Shown here: positions 15,751 through 22,975 of the stretch, in pieces | Numbering within the stretch: position 1 is the stretch's first letter | Layout: every line of letters starts with the position of its first letter | DNA from: Candidatus Woesearchaeota archaeon | GTDB taxonomy: Archaea > Nanobdellota > Nanobdellia > Woesearchaeales > UBA583 | NCBI GenBank assembly: GCA_023898345.1 | Contig: CP060218.1 | Location: 992,001-1,056,000, forward strand | Length of the DNA: 64,000 nt | Direction of reading: 5' to 3' | Program-made: the position numbers and the translations under genes | Notes under the pieces: model-generated | Databases searched by the model: none | Told to the model about the DNA's origin: nothing | Seen by the model: the letters and a program-made list of their open reading frames with translations, nothing else

Positions 15751-15984
15751 TTATACTCCTTTAATCATTACGATAACCAGGAAACCAAAGATCAGAATTG
15801 TCTCTGGAAGAACTGCAAAAATAAGTGCTTTTGCAAAGAGTTTTGGATCTTCGGAAATTGCTCCGATTGCTGCCGCTATCGCCTCTTTTTGTGCGAGTCC
15901 TGTACCAATTGCTGCAAGACCAAAAGCAAGCCCTGCACTAAATGCCTGCATGCCTTCAGTCGTTATGAGTGATTCAACTGCCAT
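15751..15984 (-). CDS. atpK: A-type ATP synthase proteolipid subunit K (c-ring)
   Basis: The 77-residue two-helix hairpin forms the membrane rotor ring that carries ions across the membrane. Helix 1 is Gly/Ala-rich (AFSAGLAFGLAAIGTGLA), the polar loop contains AISEDPKLF, and helix 2 carries the ion-binding Glu in AVLPETILIFGF. The Glu-Thr pair could favour sodium binding but this is only a hint. It is the first gene of the K-E-C-F run, with a TATA-like element about 29 nt upstream of the start (16009-16018). Subunit I, normally near K, is not seen. Confidence 0.95.
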   Translation of the reverse strand: MAVESLITTEGMQAFSAGLAFGLAAIGTGLAQKEAIAAAIGAISEDPKLFAKALIFAVLPETILIFGFLVIVMIKGV

Positions 15985-16034
15985 GATACACTGGCTGAAT
16001 GAGAATGACTTTATTAATGTTTGTTTTGCTTTTC

Positions 16035-16565
16035 CTATTGTGAGAATTTCTGTTCCTGGAGATAGGAGGTTATCACATCATCAATGACTGCGATATTTTT
16101 GATAGTTTTGGATTTAGGGTTCTGAGTGTAATCTTGTATCCACGCAATACACTCACTCACATCTTCAATAATGAGATCTGAAAATGTAAAAAGAAAGGGA
16201 TGAATCCAGTCGCCAATGTGCGTGTTATCAAAAACAATGTCTGATCTTCTATGGGGACTATTTTTTGGGATAACTGAGATAATTGGCTTGGAGAAATATT
16301 TTGCAATGAGAATTTCCTGAGAGGTTCCAACGCCCATACTATTCTCAGAATTGACAATAACGAGGTCACAATTCCTAATGTGATTTGCACAATGTCCCAC
16401 CAAAAGTAAGGGTTTTGTCTCGTCGCGCCATGTGTCGCCATCATTGATTTCGACATTTGGAATTTGTGAAAGCTTTTCTAGGTATTCTGGTTTCCAATCT
16501 TTCCAGCTTTCTCTTTCTCCATCTCCTTTTGGAATTGAACCTATTATGAAGATTCTTGTGCACAT
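16035..16565 (-). CDS. Nucleoside 2-deoxyribosyltransferase-like protein
   Basis: The 176-residue protein begins with a Rossmann-like strand MCTRIFIIGSIPKGD and has the segment CDLVIVNSENSMGVGTSQEILIA split by the conserved Glu used by nucleoside 2-deoxyribosyltransferases, followed by KPIISVIPKNSPHR. These features fit the NDT/YtoQ-like fold that hydrolyses or transfers N-glycosidic bonds of nucleosides or nucleotides. Family members often handle damaged or modified nucleotides. A TATA-like ttttaaatat lies 28 nt upstream. It lies upstream of the A-ATPase run on the same strand. Substrate unknown. Confidence 0.75.
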   Translation of the reverse strand: MCTRIFIIGSIPKGDGERESWKDWKPEYLEKLSQIPNVEINDGDTWRDETKPLLLVGHCANHIRNCDLVIVNSENSMGVGTSQEILIAKYFSKPIISVIPKNSPHRRSDIVFDNTHIGDWIHPFLFTFSDLIIEDVSECIAWIQDYTQNPKSKTIKNIAVIDDVITSYLQEQKFSQ

Positions 16566-16676
16566 TTTTTTTGAGGAAAGTTCTTGGATATTTTAAATAT
16601 ATTCATATTTTTGAAAAACTCTTTCGGATTTCACATTGTGTTTTTTGTTTTCTTCCCAACGATAAGCTTGTAAAAC

Positions 16677-17864
16677 TTACGGAGCAGCAGCAGGTTTTTC
16701 TCCGAGTGAACGTAAAATGAAAAGAAGAGAACTTGCTAAAATACAGAAGAGGCTAAAGCTCATTGCATAGTATCCAAGTTTAAAGGAATAACTCACAATA
16801 TATGCAATAAGGAAGGGAACAAGTACTTGAAAGAGAAAGGAAATTTGATTTTGTAGAGACAAAAGAGTTGCTTTGTAACGCTTATCAGAAAGATAATTTG
16901 TTAAGATATACTGTTCAAAAATTGGCCCGCGCCCAAATACATATCCTGCCTTTACTATGAAGAGGGCTGCTGCGAACCAGGGGTTGTTTGTATATGCAAT
17001 CAGAAAAAGTGAAAGAGGAAAAAAGACTGTCTCAAACAGGAGAAGTTGCTTGATAGAAACATGTTTTTCAATAAAAGGAATTGCATTACCAATAAGAAAC
17101 CAGACTAAACGTGATAATCCCATAACAAAACCAACATACAAAACTGGATAAGACAAGGACTCCAAATATACATATTTGAAAACATCTCCCAATGAGAATC
17201 CTAATACTGTCCCTGTAAAGAGAGCAAAAGGAAAAAAATTGAGAGATTTTGTTTCCCGCAAAATTTGTGAAATCGTCTTCTGTTTCTTCTCTTGCTCAGT
17301 GGTTTCTTCTTTTGGAGTAACGAGAATTAAAGAAATAAGAAGACCAAAGATATCGAGAACTAGACTTATTATTAAGGGAAGGATAATATTAATGGTAGTG
17401 AAAAAAGGGAGGCCAATAATAAAAAAGACACTCAAAAGAGAAACATTTGCTTTTGTTTTTCCAGTTATTTTTGAAAAATCTTTTTCTCGTCCTAAGCTAT
17501 GCAACGTATCATGCATGAAAGCAGATATCGTTCCTGAAACAAATGCTGTTGATATTGTTAAAAGAATAGATCCTAAAATAAACCCATAAAATGTTTGAAA
17601 AAAGATAAAACAAAATGTTGAAAAAAAAAGGGAAACTTTTGCAAGAACGAGAGTAAACTTATGACCCAAACGATCTGAAAGATAACCTGAGGGAATTTCT
17701 AGAAGAAAACCTGCAAGGTTACCGATTGCAGTATAAAACCCTATTTGTTGGGCAGTCGTATTTGGGAGAGTCAAAAAATAAATTGATAATATAGTCATGA
17801 AATTTCGTCTTTGAGTAAATAAAAAGAAGAAGTATTTCCAGAGATTTGAGTTGAGATTTGACAT
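16677..17864 (-). CDS. Major facilitator superfamily (MFS) permease
   Basis: The 395-residue protein has about twelve hydrophobic helices. The MFS signature between helices 2 and 3 is visible as GYLSDRLGHKFTLVLAK (G-x-x-x-D-R-x-G-x-K/R). A polar central loop around residues 185-205 (KEETTEQEKKQKT) separates the two six-helix halves. The substrate is unknown; the family includes drug and metabolite exporters. The start at 17864 is chosen over a 39-residue longer reading because a TATA element (17890-17900) lies 31 nt upstream. Confidence 0.85.
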   Translation of the reverse strand: MSNLNSNLWKYFFFLFTQRRNFMTILSIYFLTLPNTTAQQIGFYTAIGNLAGFLLEIPSGYLSDRLGHKFTLVLAKVSLFFSTFCFIFFQTFYGFILGSILLTISTAFVSGTISAFMHDTLHSLGREKDFSKITGKTKANVSLLSVFFIIGLPFFTTINIILPLIISLVLDIFGLLISLILVTPKEETTEQEKKQKTISQILRETKSLNFFPFALFTGTVLGFSLGDVFKYVYLESLSYPVLYVGFVMGLSRLVWFLIGNAIPFIEKHVSIKQLLLFETVFFPLSLFLIAYTNNPWFAAALFIVKAGYVFGRGPIFEQYILTNYLSDKRYKATLLSLQNQISFLFQVLVPFLIAYIVSYSFKLGYYAMSFSLFCILASSLLFILRSLGEKPAAAP

Positions 17865-17889
17865 TTCTTCTTTAGCTTTTCTGGAACTG

Positions 17890-17900
17890 ATTTTAAATAT
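17890..17900 (-). promoter_or_regulatory. TATA box of the MFS gene
   Basis: Minus-strand atatttaaaat is centred 31 nt before the ATG at 17864. Confidence 0.5.
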
Positions 17901-17994
17901 CTTTCCACTCCTATGACTCTGAAAAAATCTTTGTCGTTTCTCTTTGGATGGCTCTCTTATGATGCTAATAAGAAAATGCATTTGCAGAAGTATA

Positions 17995-18023
17995 GAGAAT
18001 TTTGAAAAAGCCCTAAAATTCTC
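17995..18023 (+). repeat. Perfect inverted repeat 1 in a divergent intergenic region
   Basis: GAGAATTTT and AAAATTCTC form a perfect 9-bp stem around an 11-nt loop. It lies between the MFS promoter and the next gene. It could be an operator or an RNA hairpin. Confidence 0.6.
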
Positions 18024-18053
18024 AAAGAGTGTTTAGAAAACTCCCTTCAGATA

Positions 18054-18078
18054 CCAAAATTTAGTGAATAAATTTTGG
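18054..18078 (+). repeat. Perfect inverted repeat 2 in a divergent intergenic region
   Basis: CCAAAATTT and AAATTTTGG form a perfect 9-bp stem around a 7-nt loop, 30 nt after the first hairpin and 48 nt before repeat copy B. Confidence 0.6.
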
Positions 18079-18126
18079 ATTCGTTGGTTTTTCGAAACCC
18101 TCTATAGCCATCCACAAAAATAATTA

Positions 18127-18202
18127 TTTTTGTCTTCTCTCCACTCACTTTGTTTGTTTGCTATATAGTGTTCTCGAAGTTAAAAGCTTCTACGGAGCAC
18201 TA
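18127..18202 (+). repeat. Dispersed repeat family, copy B
   Basis: Plus-strand copy of the repeat described at 13740-13812, with both conserved cores. It ends 85 nt before the small membrane protein gene at 18288 and shares orientation with it. Confidence 0.75.
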
Positions 18203-18287
18203 TAAAAAAGTTGACCTTGTCTTTTTTTTGTTTACTCCTACAAAAGAACAGCATAGTAACTTAAACATCATTTTTCTTGTTTTTTGT

Positions 18288-18611
18288 ATGGAGAACCTTG
18301 GTGCAGAGGAACTTATTGAAATTAGTTTAGCTTTGCTTTTTATTCTGGCAATTCTTGGTTTTATTGCCGTTCTTGACAAGCATTATCCTGAAGCCGTGTA
18401 CGTCGCAAGTGAAACGTCTCTCCTCTCTTCTCTTCTTACTCAAAGAGATGATATTACTGTTGAACTCGCATACAGCTCAGACACAGAGCTGCGAGTGGAA
18501 GATTCAGTAGTTTATGTTTCAGTAGATGGTTCAAAAGATGCAAAGGGGATAGTTATTGGGGAAGGCTCCTCTCTTAAAAAAAAGGAAGATGGAGTTGTTG
18601 TGATAACATAA
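18288..18611 (+). CDS. Small single-pass membrane protein
   Basis: The 107-residue product has an acidic N-terminus, one hydrophobic helix at about residues 13-30 (LALLFILAILGFIAVL), and an 80-residue extracytoplasmic part predicted to be beta-rich (ending in KEDGVVVIT). The N-terminal layout E-E-L-I-E then hydrophobic helix resembles archaeal pilin-like proteins, but no basic cleavage site is seen. A longer TTG-initiated frame begins inside repeat copy B and is rejected. It ends 13 nt before the 649-residue gene that follows, so the two are probably one operon. Function unknown. Confidence 0.6.
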   Translation: MENLGAEELIEISLALLFILAILGFIAVLDKHYPEAVYVASETSLLSSLLTQRDDITVELAYSSDTELRVEDSVVYVSVDGSKDAKGIVIGEGSSLKKKEDGVVVIT

Positions 18612-18624
18612 AATCCCCACTAAA

Positions 18625-20574
18625 ATGAATATTGACGCTTATCTTCACAGCATTTCTTCTCTTATGGAAACGGGACAACTTAGTGAGGAAGTAAAATTAC
18701 ACTATTTTGAGAGTGGAGTTCTTCTTCCTGAACATCTTATTTCTTTTGAGGATTGCAAGATCTATGAGGCAATAGTACGCTTTGAACTTGATGATGGGAG
18801 AGGCTTTCTTGTTAAGGACAAACCTTTGCATTTTTTTCTTGCTTATGGACTTATTCTTGAAGCGGGAACTGAGTTTTTCTTGTGTAAAGAGAAAGGAAAA
18901 GGAGAACTGATTATGAAAGAAGAAACGTTCAAGATTCTTGATACTCTGTACCCCGGACGCTTTGAAAAAAAAGGCATACTTGCAGCAGAAGACCTTAAGG
19001 GAAAAAATTTTGAATATCCTTATGAGCGTGTAAAAATGATTCATGACCTTGGTGTTTATTGTAATCAGATGAAGCATTTTAAAATGTGGAAATTTCATTT
19101 TTGTACTTGTTCTGGCGGCCTCTTTCTTCCTACGGTGTATGAAGATCATTTTGACGAAGCCCAGAGAATGACTTTGCCTGTCGTGAGCCTTTTGGACAAA
19201 GAAAAAATTCGTAGCTCTGACATTTCTTTTTTTTCAGAGGGAGAATTATTAGGAGCGCTCAAACCATTTTGTCTTTTCAAATCAACTGTACGCTGCCCGT
19301 TACATTTAAAGAAGAAAACACCCCTTTTCTTGGATGTAGGACGCCATCTCTACTTCTCGTTAAATCCTTCTCATATGTTTTCTTTGGTGCTTCATGCCGA
19401 CAGAACAAATGTTGAAAAAGATACATTAATTCAGTTACTTCGCCAAATGAATGGGGTTCGTGTTAGTTCAAATAGTGGAACTCTTCCTTTAGTTCTTTAC
19501 AAAAATTATTCTCGTGGAACAAGTTATTCTCCTTCTAGTCAACAAGACTTTCTTGAGAGGAGTGGGAGAGATTTTCAGTTAGAGGCCTCATTTTTATCTT
19601 CTCTTCAAATTATTATGGAAGGCGGGACAAAGGGTGAATATCAACACCTTTTTCTTCGCAATGACTTTTTAGGTGCTGTTGAAAAAATGCAAGATGAATA
19701 TACTGCTTCATTTGAACATCCTTATGAACTTATTTTAGGATTGACGGCGTGTAAGGAGGTTAGAAATATTTTGCATGTTGAAACCTTAGATCAAAAGCAA
19801 TTAGAGGAATTTTTTTCTACATTGCTCCTTCTTCTGGAAGCGTTCATAAAAGAATGTATTCTTGAAAATAAGATTCCGAAACAACATGACTTTACTTCTC
19901 CACTTGAAGTGTATTTTGTCAGTCTTTATGCTAGTCTTTTCAAGAGTTTTCGGGAATTTGAAAATTTTCCTTCTCGAAAGCACCTCTTAGAGGTTTTATC
20001 TGCAACTGTACAAAGGGCAGCTAAGGTTCTCTCTCACTACCTTCTTCGGCCAAATGAGCTTTACTTTGTCGGCGCATTCCTTGTCCAATGCTTCTTAATG
20101 GCAAAAAACTTGGATACAGAAAAGACACATTCACTTACAGAAAGATTTGGCGATCTCTTTAATGCTAGCCATTTTATTTTGGCGCGATTTTCGTTAGCAC
20201 AAGATATAGAAAATCTTATTGATGATTGTATTTTTGCAGAGGAGATGTCTTCACAAAAAAGTGTTAAGATCTTAGTTAAACAGCGTTTTGATTTTTCTCT
20301 TGTTTCGGAAGCTTCACTTCTTCTTAAAGTACCCCCCTCGCATGATTTTTTTATTCGACCAAATAGTAAGAGAATAAAAAAAATTTTTCCTTTTTCGGCA
20401 CGAGAAGTTGAAGCTCAACTTCTTCAGCAAAAACTGTATTTTGGAAAAGATTTGTATGTTCTTATTAATGGACGAGAAACAAAAGTTCCTCCGGGCTGCT
20501 ATGACGTTGAAAGAGTCTTTAAAACTTATCGTGTTCTTAGAAACAATCCATTCATGGAAGTTCTAGTACAGTAA
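18625..20574 (+). CDS. Large hypothetical soluble protein
   Basis: A 649-residue protein without signal peptide or membrane helix. The N-terminal 250 residues look alpha/beta with several Cys (for example CNQ and FCTCSGGLFLP around residues 137-170), the rest is mainly helical with a positively charged segment near residue 585 (FFIRPNSKRIKKIFPF) and a C-terminal region with VPPGCYDVERVFKTYRVLR. I recognise no catalytic motif. It is probably cotranscribed with the small membrane protein upstream. It is one of the larger unexplained genes in the window. Confidence 0.65.
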   Translation: MNIDAYLHSISSLMETGQLSEEVKLHYFESGVLLPEHLISFEDCKIYEAIVRFELDDGRGFLVKDKPLHFFLAYGLILEAGTEFFLCKEKGKGELIMKEETFKILDTLYPGRFEKKGILAAEDLKGKNFEYPYERVKMIHDLGVYCNQMKHFKMWKFHFCTCSGGLFLPTVYEDHFDEAQRMTLPVVSLLDKEKIRSSDISFFSEGELLGALKPFCLFKSTVRCPLHLKKKTPLFLDVGRHLYFSLNPSHMFSLVLHADRTNVEKDTLIQLLRQMNGVRVSSNSGTLPLVLYKNYSRGTSYSPSSQQDFLERSGRDFQLEASFLSSLQIIMEGGTKGEYQHLFLRNDFLGAVEKMQDEYTASFEHPYELILGLTACKEVRNILHVETLDQKQLEEFFSTLLLLLEAFIKECILENKIPKQHDFTSPLEVYFVSLYASLFKSFREFENFPSRKHLLEVLSATVQRAAKVLSHYLLRPNELYFVGAFLVQCFLMAKNLDTEKTHSLTERFGDLFNASHFILARFSLAQDIENLIDDCIFAEEMSSQKSVKILVKQRFDFSLVSEASLLLKVPPSHDFFIRPNSKRIKKIFPFSAREVEAQLLQQKLYFGKDLYVLINGRETKVPPGCYDVERVFKTYRVLRNNPFMEVLVQ

Positions 20575-20718
20575 TTTTGCTCTCAACCTTTCTTTTTTCT
20601 TAGGAGAGTTTTTTTGTAGGACAGTTCAACTCTTAGGACAGTGAAAAGTTTTCCTTAAGGGAAGTACTTTTAGTTTTATAGTGCTTTTAGCGGTAAAATC
20701 AAGGATTAAGATGAACTC
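20575..20718. other. Convergent intergenic gap with T-rich runs
   Basis: 144 bases between convergent genes. It holds T-rich runs that could terminate both transcripts and two direct copies of TAGGACAGT 18 nt apart (about 20617-20642). No gene seen. Confidence 0.4.
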
Positions 20719-21270
20719 TCACTTATGCAACACAGCAACGAGGAGTCCGGAATCTTCGCTTATGATCTGTACGCTTGCAATCCCTTGCATAAACGTAACA
20801 AAGCTCTCCAGTTTGTGTGAGAGAACATTGTCTGCCATAATCAGAGCACGAGGAGCAAGAAGCTCACGTCGTAGCATAATCTCAAGAAGGTCCTGATAAA
20901 ATTTTTGACAAGCATCAAGAAAAACACAGTCAAATTTTTTGTCTATCTTCATAGTTTCAAGAGCTTCTCTTGCCTCTGCATGAAGAAGAAGAATATTTTT
21001 TTGTGGTTCAAGAGAATCAAAGGTTTTTTGTGCTAGCTTTGCTCTGTGCGGATCAACTTCGACTGTCGTTATTTTAGCGTCAGCGGACAAATTTTTTGCA
21101 AGCCACAAAGTCGAGAAACCATTTGAAGTTCCTATTTCCAAAATACACTTTGGTTGCTTCAAAGAAACAAACTCACTAAGAATTAAACCTTGATTCCAAG
21201 AAATATTCCAATACTTTGCACCGCCATCTTTCTCAGAAGAAAGCTTGCAAAGAGCCTTCTCAATCTCCAT
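20719..21270 (-). CDS. O-methyltransferase family SAM-dependent methyltransferase
   Basis: The 183-residue enzyme has the class I methyltransferase fold: motif I LEIGTSNGFSTLWLA (about residues 44-58), the acidic end of strand 2 TTVEVDP (about 69-75), FDCVFLDA (about 113-120) and the family-typical LLAPRALIMADNVLSH (about 136-151). This pattern fits O-methyltransferase family 3, which includes catechol-type and tRNA hydroxyuridine methyltransferases. At 183 residues it is slightly shorter than usual because the N-terminal helical cap is reduced. Substrate unknown. Confidence 0.85.
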   Translation of the reverse strand: MEIEKALCKLSSEKDGGAKYWNISWNQGLILSEFVSLKQPKCILEIGTSNGFSTLWLAKNLSADAKITTVEVDPHRAKLAQKTFDSLEPQKNILLLHAEAREALETMKIDKKFDCVFLDACQKFYQDLLEIMLRRELLAPRALIMADNVLSHKLESFVTFMQGIASVQIISEDSGLLVAVLHK

Positions 21271-21662
21271 CCTAATAAGAATTACCTGTTATTGTTTAAC
21301 TTACGCTTTCTGGCTCTCATAATCTTTTTCTGCCATTTCCAGCGCATTTGGCCTTTCTTTTTCCATCTTCGGGAACTTCTTTTCATCTAGTCAAATAAAT
21401 GGGAATCTTTTTTTAAAGTTTTGCTTTATCTAGATTTTGTGTAGAAGTGCAAAGACTCAAAGCCGCCAAACTCAAGAACCAAGTAAAGAAATCGCTAAAC
21501 TGTACCTATTCCAATCGGAGCAGAGCTCCGGGGCATTACGGCACTTTTCAAGACGCGATTTCATTACTCCCAGCTCGGGTGGCCGCAGCAAAGCTGAGGA
21601 ATATAATAATGCCCAGCTAAGGAAACAACAAGATTAAAAAGAAAACTAACAATTGTTAACTT
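21271..21662 (+). ncRNA. GC-rich intergenic segment, candidate structured RNA
   Basis: This 392-base gap contains, from about 21460 to 21640, a segment clearly richer in G and C than the surrounding DNA. It can form short hairpins, for example CGGAGC-AGA-GCTCCG at about 21515-21530 and CCC-AGCTC-GGG near 21580. It begins with a 19-nt element (21482-21500) repeated at 51562-51580. The 66-codon open frame across it has no codon style or motif of a real protein. It lacks the tRNA, RNase P or SRP consensus. A small RNA is the best guess. Confidence 0.3.
21482..21500 (+). repeat. Shared 19-nt element, copy 1
   Basis: AGTAAAGAAATCGCTAAAC is identical at 51562-51580; similarity continues for about 20 further bases with several mismatches, and a short inverted repeat follows in both places. 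Confidence 0.6.
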
Positions 21663-22019
21663 ATGATTGTACCTTCTGAGATCTTGTACTGGGAAATCCT
21701 GCCGGCGCTGCGTCGTGAATTAGTGCTTTCCTTCAAAGAACAAGGCCAGCAACAAAGTGAAATTGCTAAAATCCTCGAACTAACTCCTTCTGCCATTTCT
21801 CAATATCTCAAAAGCAAACGCGCAACAAATATAGAGTTCAGTCAAAGCTTCAAGAAAACAATTGTAGAATCTGCACAAAAAATTCTGCAAAAAGAAAGCA
21901 CGGCATTTGAAGAGACAAACAAACTTCTCAAACTCTTTGAAAGCGATAAACACTTATGCAAACTATGTCAAAACAAAAATAATATTACTACAAACTGTAA
22001 TGCTTGTTTTAAGGATTAA
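21663..22019 (+). CDS. HTH transcriptional regulator with C-terminal zinc-ribbon-like tail (COG2522 type)
   Basis: The 118-residue protein starts with PSEILYWEILPALRREL, typical of the archaeal COG2522 regulators, followed by an XRE-like helix-turn-helix at about residues 35-62 (QSEIAKILELTPSAISQYL, recognition helix SAISQYLKSKR). The C-terminus has two Cys pairs, CKLC and CNAC, likely to bind a metal. It presumably binds DNA as a dimer and represses or activates nearby genes. It follows the GC-rich candidate RNA locus and ends two bases before the convergent DUF368 gene. Its regulon is unknown. Confidence 0.85.
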   Translation: MIVPSEILYWEILPALRRELVLSFKEQGQQQSEIAKILELTPSAISQYLKSKRATNIEFSQSFKKTIVESAQKILQKESTAFEETNKLLKLFESDKHLCKLCQNKNNITTNCNACFKD

Positions 22020-22021
22020 AG

Positions 22022-22930
22022 TTAGGCAAATTTCTTAACAGCAAAGACGCTGCCCATACCTAAAAGAACAAGAAAGAGAAGAAGAAGAACAGAGCCAACA
22101 CTAAAGACAAAGTCTCGAACAATGGATGAAAGTGGAATAAAAATACAGCCAAGAACAAGTCCTAAAAGTAAATACAAAGTCTGAAAACGATAATGCTCAA
22201 AAAGCCAAGTAATCACTCGCGAGATAACAAAAACACCGCAAACAGCACCGAGAGCAAAAGCAAGCAAAATCACGTACTCACTAGCAACGTGGTTCACCGC
22301 TGACAAAACAGTTTCGTACAAACCCATAATCAGCAAAATAAAAGATCCTGAAATCCCCGGCAAGAACATTGCAGAAATAGCAAGGAATCCTCCCAAGAAA
22401 ACGTAGAGTAAAGAAACAGAAGCACCTTGAGAAGGAGACAGGAAAAGCAAAAGCAGACCTAAAACAAAACCAAAAGCAAAAAAGGAAAGATTTACTTTGT
22501 TGTGCTGGCGTCCTGTCTCGTCATAGATTGCCTTGGAAGAAGCCAAAATCAATCCAACAAAAAAAGTAAGAACATACTCCTCATACGTCAAAAGTAAGTA
22601 CTCAACAACTTTGGCGCCCGTAAAAATGGCAGTTCCAATACCTGCAAAAAGAATGAGAAGGAAAAAAATATCAAAGCGTGACTGTAAAATCTCTTTGCAT
22701 TTCTTCCAATCTCGTGAAAAGAAAGCCAAAAAAAACTCATATACATTTACGGGAGAAATATTGTGGACTGCCCGAACAAGGCGCTCGTAAATGCCCGTAA
22801 TAAAAGCAATAGTCCCGCCAGAAATTCCTGGAACTAAGTCACAAAGACCCATCAGAAAACCCTTCAAGTACAAAGAGAAAGAAAGTTCGGACTCCTTTTT
22901 TTGAGACTTTTTTCCAAACGATGAAACCAT
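22022..22930 (-). CDS. DUF368 membrane protein (polyprenyl-phosphate carrier translocase family)
   Basis: A 302-residue polytopic protein with the two inverted-repeat signatures of DUF368: DLVPGISGGTIAFITGIY near the N-terminus (about residues 32-49) and FLPGISGSFILLIMGLYE in the second half (about 188-205). Bacterial members (PopT) return undecaprenyl phosphate to the cytoplasmic leaflet; archaeal members probably do the same for dolichyl-type phosphates used in glycosylation. This is consistent with the glycosyltransferase genes at 36-39 kb and 59-61 kb. A TATA-like ttctataaatc on the plus strand (22955-22965) marks its promoter about 28 nt upstream. Confidence 0.9.
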   Translation of the reverse strand: MVSSFGKKSQKKESELSFSLYLKGFLMGLCDLVPGISGGTIAFITGIYERLVRAVHNISPVNVYEFFLAFFSRDWKKCKEILQSRFDIFFLLILFAGIGTAIFTGAKVVEYLLLTYEEYVLTFFVGLILASSKAIYDETGRQHNKVNLSFFAFGFVLGLLLLFLSPSQGASVSLLYVFLGGFLAISAMFLPGISGSFILLIMGLYETVLSAVNHVASEYVILLAFALGAVCGVFVISRVITWLFEHYRFQTLYLLLGLVLGCIFIPLSSIVRDFVFSVGSVLLLLFLVLLGMGSVFAVKKFA

Positions 22931-22975
22931 ACTGAAAAGAAAAAATAAAAAAACTTCTATAAATCTATGCGAACT

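Noticed and set aside
21437..21637. 66-codon plus-strand open frame in the GC-rich segment
   Set aside because: Amino-acid composition and codon use do not look coding, and the segment fits RNA better.
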